Both the position numbers and the translations under genes were made by a program. From Streptomyces sp. 2114.4 (lineage in GTDB: Bacteria > Actinomycetota > Actinomycetes > Streptomycetales > Streptomycetaceae), in NCBI RefSeq assembly GCF_900187385.1, contig NZ_FYEY01000001.1, positions 434,001 through 498,000 on the forward strand: DNA of 64,000 bases, read 5' to 3'. The notes beneath the pieces are model-generated. The model was given only the letters and a program-made list of their open reading frames with translations, made no database searches and was not told the origin of the DNA. Numbering within the stretch: position 1 is the first letter of the stretch; the number at the start of each line of letters is the position of its first letter. Shown here in pieces: positions 1 through 7,049 of this stretch.

Positions 1-645
1 CCTCTCGCGGGCCTGACCCGGCGAGATGAGCTGGTCCACCAGGGGGGCGGCCGCCTCCGCACCGTGCTCCGCCTCGGTTGTCTGCACCACCATCCACGCA
101 CAGGCCGGACCGTGGGTGTTCCCGAGCGCCCAGTCCATCGCGGCCTGCCGCGCATACGCGCCGGCAGTGCGCAGGTCTGCCCGTCTCAGCGCGCCCAGGG
201 CCAGGAGAACACGGGCGTAGGGCTTCCAGCTTTTCGCCGTCTCCTCAGGTGCCCCCAAAACGGATCTCGCCTGCTCGAGCGCTGTGGAAACCCTGCCCAG
301 ATTCCAGTTCAATGCGGCGCGGAGAAGTGTGAGAACAGCTTGGTGCCGGTGATTTCCGGTCACCACAGCGGAATGCTCAGCAGTGGCAATACTGCGTTCG
401 GCTTCGCCGTGTTGACGCAAGGTGATGGTCAGTGTGGCGAGCCATATCTCGGCCTGCAGCGGGACATCCCATTCGGATGTACAGTGAATTCCACGGCGTG
501 CGGCTTCCCGGGCCAAATTTAAAGCGTGTTTCGGCTGGCCGTTAACCCATTTCTCCATCGAGGACTGCATGCACAGCCAGGTGGGACAATCCGCAGGCGG
601 AATGTGATGCGTCTCGCGAAGGATACGATGAGGGTAAACTTGCAT
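1..645 (-). CDS. TPR-type protein, probable regulator fragment (partial; C-terminus off left edge)
   Basis: An open frame runs leftward from ATG at 645 to the window edge without a stop (215 codons). GGAG lies 7 nt upstream of the ATG. The translation is rich in Ala/Leu/Glu/Arg helical pairs, for example LNLAREAARRG, LLRAALNWNLGRVSTALEQA and LLALGALRRADLRTAGAYAR. This is the look of tetratricopeptide or MalT-like repeats found in large LuxR/SARP-type regulators. No DNA-binding domain is visible because the C-terminus is missing. The gene carries a TTA leucine codon at 520-522, which in Streptomyces usually means dependence on the bldA tRNA. It ends just left of the p-aminobenzoate cluster and could be its regulator; that is inference only. 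Confidence 0.55.
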   Translation of the reverse strand, partial: MQVYPHRILRETHHIPPADCPTWLCMQSSMEKWVNGQPKHALNLAREAARRGIHCTSEWDVPLQAEIWLATLTITLRQHGEAERSIATAEHSAVVTGNHRHQAVLTLLRAALNWNLGRVSTALEQARSVLGAPEETAKSWKPYARVLLALGALRRADLRTAGAYARQAAMDWALGNTHGPACAWMVVQTTEAEHGAEAAAPLVDQLISPGQARER

Positions 646-717
646 GACCCTGCTCCAAGTGTGACGAATCCCCCGACAGTTCGGAACGTTATCACTTCCG
701 AAGAGTTTGTCACACGA

Positions 718-1181
718 TCATGAGTGGGCTTTCTTGGCGTGTCGCCGACAGATGACGTTACAGGCCAAAGAGACTAAGACGCCGTGGAGTTCGGCGGGGT
801 TCCCGGCGGACAGCGAGACACTTGAAGTGGTGGGGCAGAGCGAAGGCCTACTCGACGACGAAGTGGGGTTTGCCCGGTGCCTTTGCTGTCCGGGGCGTCC
901 TTGCGGGAGATGGCAGAAAGGGCTCCGCACCACCACACCACTCCGGTGAATCCGTCCGGCCAAAGGGCCCCGGACCCGGTGGTGCTTCAGGCTTCACCAG
1001 CGTGATGACTCACCATCAGGTGGTGTTTGCCGCCCCTCGCGCGCCGGCCGGCCGGCGACGGACGCAGACAGAGCCGGTCCGCCACCGTCCATGGGCCTGG
1101 CGGCCGCTCGGGCCAGGGCGGCAGTAACGGCGCGATCAGCGCCCACAAGGCGTCGTCCACGATCCAGGGCCGACTGCGCAC
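718..1181 (-). pseudogene. Decayed IS5-family transposase
   Basis: On the minus strand the N-terminal part (from ATG at 1181) reads VDDALWALIAPLLPPWPE and then ADRLCL, matching the start of IS5-type actinobacterial transposases. It jumps directly to a GGKHHLMV segment, which in intact elements lies far downstream. After a frame change, residues resembling HHFKCLAVR and finally LVSLACNVICRR match the C-terminal end of the same family. The remnant is about 460 bp, against about 800 bp for an intact gene, so there is an internal deletion plus frameshifts. No clear terminal inverted repeats were found. It marks an old insertion at the edge of the biosynthetic region. Confidence 0.7.
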
Positions 1182-1228
1182 GCCCTCACAAGAGTTCAGA
1201 TTCTTTTAACGAATGGAGTGGACGCGAT

Positions 1229-1759
1229 TCACGGGTCTCCTGCGCCGCGGGCGCCGGGACGCGTACTGTCCAGTAGCGATTTGTTCTCCTCGCGGGCTGA
1301 GGCGCCCCAGAACAACGGGGCCGAGTGCGCCACGAGCACGGCGGCCGCCCAGCCGGGCTCCACGATGAGGAGGCCCTGGTGACCGGCCCATGGTGTGCAG
1401 GCTTGTCCTCGCGGCTGTGACGGTGGTGCAGCCGGCCGATTCGCCACGCACAGGAAATGGACCACAAGGTCACCATCCGCCGGACCGGCGCAAGAGGGCG
1501 TGTACCCGTCGAAGTCGGCCGAAGTGTGGAGCACGAAGTCCACGGTGGATGCTATGGGCAGACGGGTCCTCAGGCGGAGCCGTCGGTTGTCCTCGTCCTG
1601 TACGGGTTCGTCGAAGCGGAAGCCGTGGTCCAGTTCGGCCGCGCGGTCAAGCCACCTCCGCAAGTTGTCCATCCACCGCGCCGGCTGCCCGCCCGCGAAC
1701 TCCGTGGCGTTCGCCGGCGGTGCGGACAGTAGGGCGAGTATGTAGTCATTGATCACCAC
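1229..1759 (-). CDS. Hypothetical protein at the end of the N-oxygenase operon
   Basis: The 176-residue frame starts at GTG 1759, chosen because CAGGAG lies 3 nt upstream; upstream codons back to 1834 look like spacer. The protein begins VVINDYILALLSAPP and has a mixed hydrophilic middle (RRWLDRAAELDHGFRFDEP) followed by a beta-like stretch. The C-terminal third is rich in Pro, Ala and Gly and may have been altered by the adjacent transposase insertion. There is no signal peptide, clear membrane segment or recognised motif. It lies 85 bp downstream of the AurF-type gene on the same strand and may be co-transcribed. I do not recognise the family. Confidence 0.45.
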   Translation of the reverse strand: MVINDYILALLSAPPANATEFAGGQPARWMDNLRRWLDRAAELDHGFRFDEPVQDEDNRRLRLRTRLPIASTVDFVLHTSADFDGYTPSCAGPADGDLVVHFLCVANRPAAPPSQPRGQACTPWAGHQGLLIVEPGWAAAVLVAHSAPLFWGASAREENKSLLDSTRPGARGAGDP

Positions 1760-1844
1760 GGTCTCCTGCCTCTGCGGTCGGGACGGCGACGCGCCTGCCG
1801 GCACAAGGGGCCACATGCCCCTCCGCACGCCCACAGCCGATGGG

Positions 1845-2786
1845 TCATGCGCTCTGACGCAGACCGTGCTTGTCGAACGCTGCGGCGATCGCCGGGTCGG
1901 AGAACGCGCCTTCCTGGGCCAGCATTCTCAGTGTGGGGGTCGCGTTGTCGACGAGGCTTTTGCGGACCCGTGGCAATTCCACGGTCTCGGCCACCACGCG
2001 CGCGGGATCTCCGAAGACGTCGGGGTAGCCGGCGAGAATCTGCGTCATCGCGGTTTCGTCCGGTCGCAGAAACGCCAGAATGATCTCGGGCAGAATGCCC
2101 CCGATCTTGGTCTGGAGCGGAGCCGGCATCTTCGGCCAGAGCGACTTGAAAAGACGTCGGAAGTAGGCATGGTGCAGGCCCTCGTCCGTCGCGTGGTCGG
2201 CGGCCAGGTCCCGTACCGCCTGCTGCACCGAGGGATCCTTCGGCAGCTTGGTGAGACTCCCGGTGATCAACGTCTCGGAGACGATGGAGAAGAACAGCTT
2301 CACCAGGGGCCGGTACACCGGAAGTTCCGCCGCATACAGGCGGGAGAGCTCCTGCAGGAAGTACGGCCGGTGGGGAATCGGTGCCACTCCGGTGTGATCC
2401 CGGACCGTCGCCAGCAGGGTGTGCGACATCTCCGCGTGCGCGGCCTCGTCGGTGTAGATACGGAGGAGGTCTTCCTTCATCTGTGCGGGCAGCCACGGGC
2501 AGAAATCCGGTGAGTGCAACAGCAGGCACGTCTCGTTCACCGGCCCCAGTTCCAGCTGAACCGTGAACTCCAGGTACACGTAGAGGGAGTGCACCAGAAT
2601 CTCCTCCCGGACCTGTTCCGGGGATGCCCGGACCTCCGGGTGAGCGAGCAGCGGGCACAGGTCGGGGGAAAAGTAGTGCAGGCCGTCGGCGAACGCTCCG
2701 TTCCTGCGCGGTTTCGAGCGCACCCAGGACCGGTTATCCCACTGTTCGAAAAGTGAACGGTAGCCGGATTCTTCTGTTCGGTTCAC
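1845..2786 (-). CDS. AurF/CmlI-type di-iron arylamine N-oxygenase
   Basis: The 313-residue protein should be a soluble non-haem di-iron enzyme that oxidises an arylamine to the hydroxylamine or nitro compound. Visible ligand motifs are Glu79, Glu114-x-x-His117 (DEAAH), Glu171 (ETL), His198, and Glu202-x-x-His205 (DEGLHH). The spacings (35, 3, 57, 27, 4, 3) equal those of the seven AurF ligands as I recall them (E101, E136, H139, E196, H223, E227, H230), offset by 22-25 residues. AurF converts p-aminobenzoate to p-nitrobenzoate and CmlI works on a chloramphenicol precursor. The neighbouring p-aminobenzoate genes make PABA or a derivative the likely substrate. It starts 27 bp after the methyltransferase gene in a leftward operon. 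Whether oxidation stops at hydroxylamine, nitroso or nitro cannot be told. Confidence 0.88.
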   Translation of the reverse strand: MNRTEESGYRSLFEQWDNRSWVRSKPRRNGAFADGLHYFSPDLCPLLAHPEVRASPEQVREEILVHSLYVYLEFTVQLELGPVNETCLLLHSPDFCPWLPAQMKEDLLRIYTDEAAHAEMSHTLLATVRDHTGVAPIPHRPYFLQELSRLYAAELPVYRPLVKLFFSIVSETLITGSLTKLPKDPSVQQAVRDLAADHATDEGLHHAYFRRLFKSLWPKMPAPLQTKIGGILPEIILAFLRPDETAMTQILAGYPDVFGDPARVVAETVELPRVRKSLVDNATPTLRMLAQEGAFSDPAIAAAFDKHGLRQSA

Positions 2787-2813
2787 TGGATGCGCCCCGT
2801 CTCCATTCTTCCT

Positions 2814-3515
2814 TCAGCTCGCAGGCCGATCTGCCGCATGAAACTCCAGCAACTGGTATTCGACATCGGCGAGCTGAGGGTGCGGTGCCGCGTGCAACTG
2901 CTCGAACCGCAGTCCCGCGGTGCCGGCAACCTCGGTGAGGAGTGCGCGATTTCCCATGTTGCTGTAGCCGAGCAGGAGCCGGCCGCCGGGTTCGAGATGG
3001 TCGGCCGCCGACCGCAAGAACTCCTGGTGCATGACGTATCCGGGGTCGAATATCGCGTGGTGCAGAGGAGTCTCGTGCGCAAAGTCCGTCGGCGGTTCAA
3101 TAAAGCTGGAACTCCAGAACACCACGTCGAAGCGCGACTGGCGGTCCAGTGCGGAATACATGTCGCTGTGCAGTACCTGCACCCGGTCGGCGACACCGTG
3201 CCGCGCCACGTTCCGTCGGGTGTTCTCCACGGCTGTCTCGTTGATGTCCAGCGCGGTCACCCGAGCACAGCCGCTGAGGGCCGCGGTCACGGAGATCACG
3301 CCGGCGCCTGCTCCGATCTCCAGGAGACTGCCGCCCGCGGGGTAGGGAAGCCACTGTGCGTAGATCTCCGTGGACGGGCAAAGGGTCGGCGAGAAGACCC
3401 CCTCCAGGAGATCGTATGCGCGGCCGCTCAGGGTGAAGACGGAATCACGCTTCTCGGTGTCTGCGTTCATCCGGAGCAGGTTGTAGCCCCGGGTCAGACT
3501 GAGCTCGTCGCTCAC
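2814..3515 (-). CDS. Class I SAM-dependent methyltransferase (HemK/small-domain type)
   Basis: The 233-residue protein starts at GTG 3515 behind GGAGGAGCA. Residues 64-72 (LLEIGAGAG) form the SAM-binding motif I, with Asp90 (VTALD) at the end of strand beta2 to hold the ribose. The fold resembles PrmC/HemK-type small-domain methyltransferases. The usual NPPY substrate motif is replaced by WSSSFIEPP around 134-142, so protein glutamine or N6-adenine methylation is unlikely. It sits 15 bp after the asparagine-synthetase-like gene and 27 bp before the N-oxygenase gene, so it is probably a tailoring enzyme. O- or N-methylation of the PABA-derived product is a guess from context. Confidence 0.75.
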   Translation of the reverse strand: MSDELSLTRGYNLLRMNADTEKRDSVFTLSGRAYDLLEGVFSPTLCPSTEIYAQWLPYPAGGSLLEIGAGAGVISVTAALSGCARVTALDINETAVENTRRNVARHGVADRVQVLHSDMYSALDRQSRFDVVFWSSSFIEPPTDFAHETPLHHAIFDPGYVMHQEFLRSAADHLEPGGRLLLGYSNMGNRALLTEVAGTAGLRFEQLHAAPHPQLADVEYQLLEFHAADRPAS

Positions 3516-3530
3516 TGCTCCTCCGTACGG

Positions 3531-5366
3531 TCAGTACCGCAGTTCCGGGTTGCGGATCTCGAACCACACCGCCAGGTCCAAGACCTTCTCGAAAGCCGCT
3601 CGCGGGGCGCCGGCGATCTGCTGCGGCGACAGCTCGGCCGCCTCGGCGAGCTTGGCCCGGTCGAACAGGTCGAATACCGGGCTGTTCGGCTCCTTGAGCA
3701 GGATCTTGACCTGCTCCTGCAGGGCGCCGCAGTACAGCGTGTCCTGGGTGGACGGGTAGGGGCTCTTGCGGCGCTCCACCACGGACCGGGTCACCACGTC
3801 CTTGACCGAGGCGCGCAGCAGGCTCTTCTCCCTGCCGTCGAAGGTCTGCATCGTCCACGGCACGTTGTACAGGTACTGCGCCAGGCGGTAGTCGCAGAAC
3901 GGCACGCGGGTCTCCAGGCCCACCGCCATCGCCATCCGGTCGACGCGGTCCTCCAGCACCCGCATGAAGTGGTTGAGCCCCAGATGCAGCGACCGCCGGT
4001 ACATCCGCTGTTCCTCGTCCTCGCCGTCCAGGTACGGTACGCGCGCGGTTGCCTCCTGGAAGCGGTCGGCCGTGTAGGCCTCGGAGTCCAGAGCGGCCCG
4101 GAAATCGCCTGTCAGGTAGGCGGAGCAGTCGACCCGCTTGAGCCAGGTGGTGTGCCACGGGAAGGTGCTGCCGTACCTCGCGGCTTTCGACTGGTGCCAG
4201 ACGTGGCCGGCGAAGATCTCGTCGGCGGCCTCGCCGCTGAGCGCCACGGTCACGTGCTCACGTACTGCCTTGAACAGCAGATACATCGAGCCGTTGATGT
4301 CGCCCATGCCCCAGGGAAGGTCCCACGCCGCCACAACGGAGCGCCGGAGGTCGGGGTCGGACAGCCTGCGGTGGTCGAGCACGATGTCGTGGTGCTCGGA
4401 ACCGATGTGCGCGGCCATTTCCTTGGCGTACGGCGCGTCGGCGGAGTCGGCCATCTCATGAGGCTGGAAGTTCTCGCTCTGGCCGGGGAAGTCCACCGAG
4501 AAGGTGCGGGCCCGCTCCCCCTTGGCGGCCAGGTGCCCACTCGCCAGCCCCGCCAGCGCGCTGGAGTCGAGGCCGCCGGAGAGCAGGAGGCCCAGCGGCA
4601 CATCGGCGACCAGCTCGTGCCGCACGTTGTCTTCCACCATCTGCCGTACCCGGGCCACCGTCGTGTCCAGGTCGTCGGTGTGCTCCTCGGCGGACAGCTG
4701 CCAGTAGGTGTGCTCGCGCAGCCCGTTGCGGTCGAACTCGATGACCGTCCCGGGCGTCATCACCTTCATGCCGGCCCATACGGCGTTCTCGGACGACGTG
4801 AAGAAGCTGAAGAGCTGACGCATTCCCTCCATGTCCACGACAGGCTTGACGTCAGGGTGCGCGAGAATCGCCTTGGGCTCGGATCCGAAGAGCAGACCGT
4901 CCTCGGTCCGGTAGTAGTGCATGGGCTTCGTTCCCATGCGGTCCCTGATCAGAGTGAGCCGCTCGTACCGGGAATCCCACACCGCGATGGCGCACATTCC
5001 CACCATGCGTTCCGCGATTGCCGCACCCCATTCGAGGTATCCGCGCAGCACGACCTCGGTGTCACTCCTGGTCCGGAATGTGTGACCTCGTTTGCACAGT
5101 TCATCACGCAGCTCGACGAAATTGTACGTCTCGCCGCTGTAGCTCAGGGTGACGGGCCCTCCGGGCGTATCCACCGTCATGGGCTGTGTCCCACCGGGCA
5201 GATCGATGATCGACAACCGGCGGTGCCCGAGGGCCGCATGCCTCGACAGCCACTGCCCGGAAGCGTCGGGGCCGCGGCAGGTCATGGAGTTGGTCATTCC
5301 CGCGAGAATATTCTCCTCATGCGAGAGGTCCTGACGAAAACTGACCCATCCGGCGACACCGCACAT
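3531..5366 (-). CDS. Glutamine-dependent asparagine-synthetase-type amidotransferase
   Basis: The start is placed at ATG 5366 because the mature enzyme must expose Cys2 (MCGVAGWV) and because GGAGGAC sits just upstream; the longer frame to 5528 is spurious. The protein has 611 residues. The N-terminal class II glutaminase domain shows Cys2, Arg50 (HRRLSI), YNF at 81-83 and SDTE at 101-104. The C-terminal ATP-pyrophosphatase domain shows SGGLDSS at 263-269. The family makes an acyl-adenylate and transfers ammonia; several antibiotic clusters use such enzymes for amide formation on non-aspartate acids. As first gene of a leftward operon with a methyltransferase and an N-oxygenase, it may amidate the PABA-derived carboxylate. 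Plain asparagine synthesis cannot be excluded. Confidence 0.85.
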   Translation of the reverse strand: MCGVAGWVSFRQDLSHEENILAGMTNSMTCRGPDASGQWLSRHAALGHRRLSIIDLPGGTQPMTVDTPGGPVTLSYSGETYNFVELRDELCKRGHTFRTRSDTEVVLRGYLEWGAAIAERMVGMCAIAVWDSRYERLTLIRDRMGTKPMHYYRTEDGLLFGSEPKAILAHPDVKPVVDMEGMRQLFSFFTSSENAVWAGMKVMTPGTVIEFDRNGLREHTYWQLSAEEHTDDLDTTVARVRQMVEDNVRHELVADVPLGLLLSGGLDSSALAGLASGHLAAKGERARTFSVDFPGQSENFQPHEMADSADAPYAKEMAAHIGSEHHDIVLDHRRLSDPDLRRSVVAAWDLPWGMGDINGSMYLLFKAVREHVTVALSGEAADEIFAGHVWHQSKAARYGSTFPWHTTWLKRVDCSAYLTGDFRAALDSEAYTADRFQEATARVPYLDGEDEEQRMYRRSLHLGLNHFMRVLEDRVDRMAMAVGLETRVPFCDYRLAQYLYNVPWTMQTFDGREKSLLRASVKDVVTRSVVERRKSPYPSTQDTLYCGALQEQVKILLKEPNSPVFDLFDRAKLAEAAELSPQQIAGAPRAAFEKVLDLAVWFEIRNPELRY

Positions 5367-5751
5367 CAGCCGTCCTCCTGGAAAGTTCGCTGGTCGCTGG
5401 CCTGGGAACGCCATGCAAGCGGTGGCCTGCGTGCGACGGGGAATTCCGCAATTGCGGACGCTATACGTGAGAAAAGTACCTTGCGTGAGCGAAGCCGCAC
5501 AACTACGTACCTCAAGGTGCGTGGCCATGGGCGAACGGGGCGGCGCCGGTGCCAGGTTGGGAGGTCATGCGGACTTTAACGAGTGCCCCGCGCACTTAAC
5601 GAGTGCCCTCGCGGCCATAATTGAGTGCCCGCGCGTGAAGCCTCTTGCACCTTTCGCGTACCTCAAGGTACCTACTTGAATCCGGATTGAACGGGGTGTT
5701 CCAATAATCTTGGCCTGCGTCACAAGGCTCATACGCAGGAAGAGGGGAATA
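5367..5751. promoter_or_regulatory. Divergent control region of the p-aminobenzoate cluster
   Basis: This 385-bp gap separates the leftward amidotransferase operon from the rightward DAHP-synthase operon and has no coding potential I trust. It carries three direct repeats of GAGTGCCC at 5581-5588, 5601-5608 and 5623-5630 (20 and 22 bp apart, each preceded by an A/T-rich TTAA- or ATAATT-like stretch). It also carries two copies of CGTACCTCAAGGT at 5506-5518 and 5657-5669. Within these, TACCT-CA-AGGTA is an inverted repeat, perfect in the right copy. A partial reverse copy (GTACCTT) is at 5476-5482. The layout fits binding sites for a pathway regulator. Confidence 0.6.
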
Positions 5752-7005
5752 GTGGCACGCCTTATGCCGATCTCGACCCGCATCGGAGAACAACGGTCCC
5801 TTGCACGGGAAAGGACCACGTTAAAGACGTCGCCCATCGCCGGCTCCCTGCCCGCCGCTCAGCAGCCCGACTGGCCGGACCCGGCCACCGCTCTAGCCGT
5901 CCGCCGGCGGTTGTCGGCGCTGCCGGCCCTGGTCAGCGCCGACGAGGCCAGGGACTTGCTCGTCCGCATGGCCCAGGTGCAGCGCGGCGAGGCATTCCTG
6001 CTGCAGGCGGGTGCCTGCGCAGAGCCCTTCGGCAGGCAAGCGGTGCGCGGCGCCGAGAGCGATCACCAGCTGATCGGCAGGATGGCCGACACCGTCGCCG
6101 CCCGGCTGAAGCTCCCCGCGCTGACCATCGGGCGGGTGGCCGGCCAGTTCGCCAAACCCCGGTCGCGGCCCGTGGAGACGGTGGACGGGACGGCGCTGCC
6201 GATCTTCCGTGGTCTGCTGGTCAACGGCCCTGAGCCCGACGGCCGGAGCAGGCGCTCCGATCCCTTCCGTATGCTCGCCGCGTACCAGACCGCTCGCATG
6301 GTGCTGGACCGGTTGCACCGGCTCGACGCCACGACGGGGCGGGACCGCTTGTGGGCGAGCCACGAGGCCCTGGTGCTCGACTACGAGGAGCCCCTCACCC
6401 GGTTCGACCCGGTCACGGGCGAGTGGTTCGCCGGTTCGACGCACCTGCCGTGGATCGGCGAGCGGACCAGGCAGCCCGACGGGGCTCATGTGTCCCTGCT
6501 GTCGGCCGTGATCAATCCTGTCGCGTGCAAGGTCGGCGCCGGCATCCGCAACGAGGAATTGCTGGAGCTGTGCGAACGCCTCGATCCGCACCGGCGGCCC
6601 GGACGGCTGACGTTGGTCGTCCGGCTCGGCGCGCGGCAGGTCCGCGAACGGCTCCCGGAACTGATCCATGTGACACGTCGTTCAGGCCATCCGGTGACCT
6701 GGGTCTGCGATCCCATGCACGCCAACACGGTCGTCACCTCCCACGGGATCAAGACCCGGCACACCAAGGACATACTCGACGAACTCACCGGGTTCTTCGA
6801 GGTGCTGGGACGCGCGGGTCAGTGGCCCGGTGGAGTGCACCTCGAGGTCACCGGCGACCGGGTGACGGAGTGTGTCGGTCCTGGCGGCCCGGACGACGAA
6901 GCTGATGTGGCACTCGGCTACCGGTCGCTGTGCGATCCCCGTCTCAACGACACACAGGCGATGCAGGTGACCGAAGCGGTGGCGGATCTGGCCGCCCGTC
7001 ACTGA
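5752..7005 (+). CDS. Class II (plant-type) DAHP synthase
   Basis: It catalyses phosphoenolpyruvate plus erythrose 4-phosphate to DAHP, the entry step of the shikimate pathway. The start is taken as GTG 5752 behind GAGGGG (417 residues); ATG 5764 is an alternative. Motifs typical of class II enzymes are the metal cysteine segment GACAEPF (usually GDCAE), WVCDPMHANT, HLEVTGDRVTECVG and YRSLCDPRLN. Its length resembles the short secondary-metabolism forms such as PhzC rather than the roughly 460-residue housekeeping enzyme with its regulatory N-terminal extension. It is the first gene of a rightward operon with pabAB, ligase and lyase genes. The likely role is to raise chorismate flux for the cluster, free of aromatic amino acid feedback. 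Confidence 0.88.
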   Translation: MARLMPISTRIGEQRSLARERTTLKTSPIAGSLPAAQQPDWPDPATALAVRRRLSALPALVSADEARDLLVRMAQVQRGEAFLLQAGACAEPFGRQAVRGAESDHQLIGRMADTVAARLKLPALTIGRVAGQFAKPRSRPVETVDGTALPIFRGLLVNGPEPDGRSRRSDPFRMLAAYQTARMVLDRLHRLDATTGRDRLWASHEALVLDYEEPLTRFDPVTGEWFAGSTHLPWIGERTRQPDGAHVSLLSAVINPVACKVGAGIRNEELLELCERLDPHRRPGRLTLVVRLGARQVRERLPELIHVTRRSGHPVTWVCDPMHANTVVTSHGIKTRHTKDILDELTGFFEVLGRAGQWPGGVHLEVTGDRVTECVGPGGPDDEADVALGYRSLCDPRLNDTQAMQVTEAVADLAARH

Positions 7006-7049
7006 TCCGAAACGGCGGGCACGCACACGGCTACGGAGGAGCGGCCTCA

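Noticed and set aside
5367..5528. Upstream start of the asparagine-synthetase-like gene
   Set aside because: The glutaminase needs its nucleophile Cys at position 2; only ATG 5366 gives MCGVAGW, and it has its own ribosome site.
2790..5579. 929-codon plus-strand frame across the leftward operon
   Set aside because: It is antisense to three well-supported genes, with composition typical of a high-GC shadow frame (rich in His, Arg, Gly, Val, Gln).
6930..7049. Longer N-terminus for the PabAB fusion
   Set aside because: The 40 extra residues overlap the DAHP-synthase end, lack family similarity, and the ATG at 7050 has a strong GGAGGAGC site and begins exactly at the glutaminase fold.
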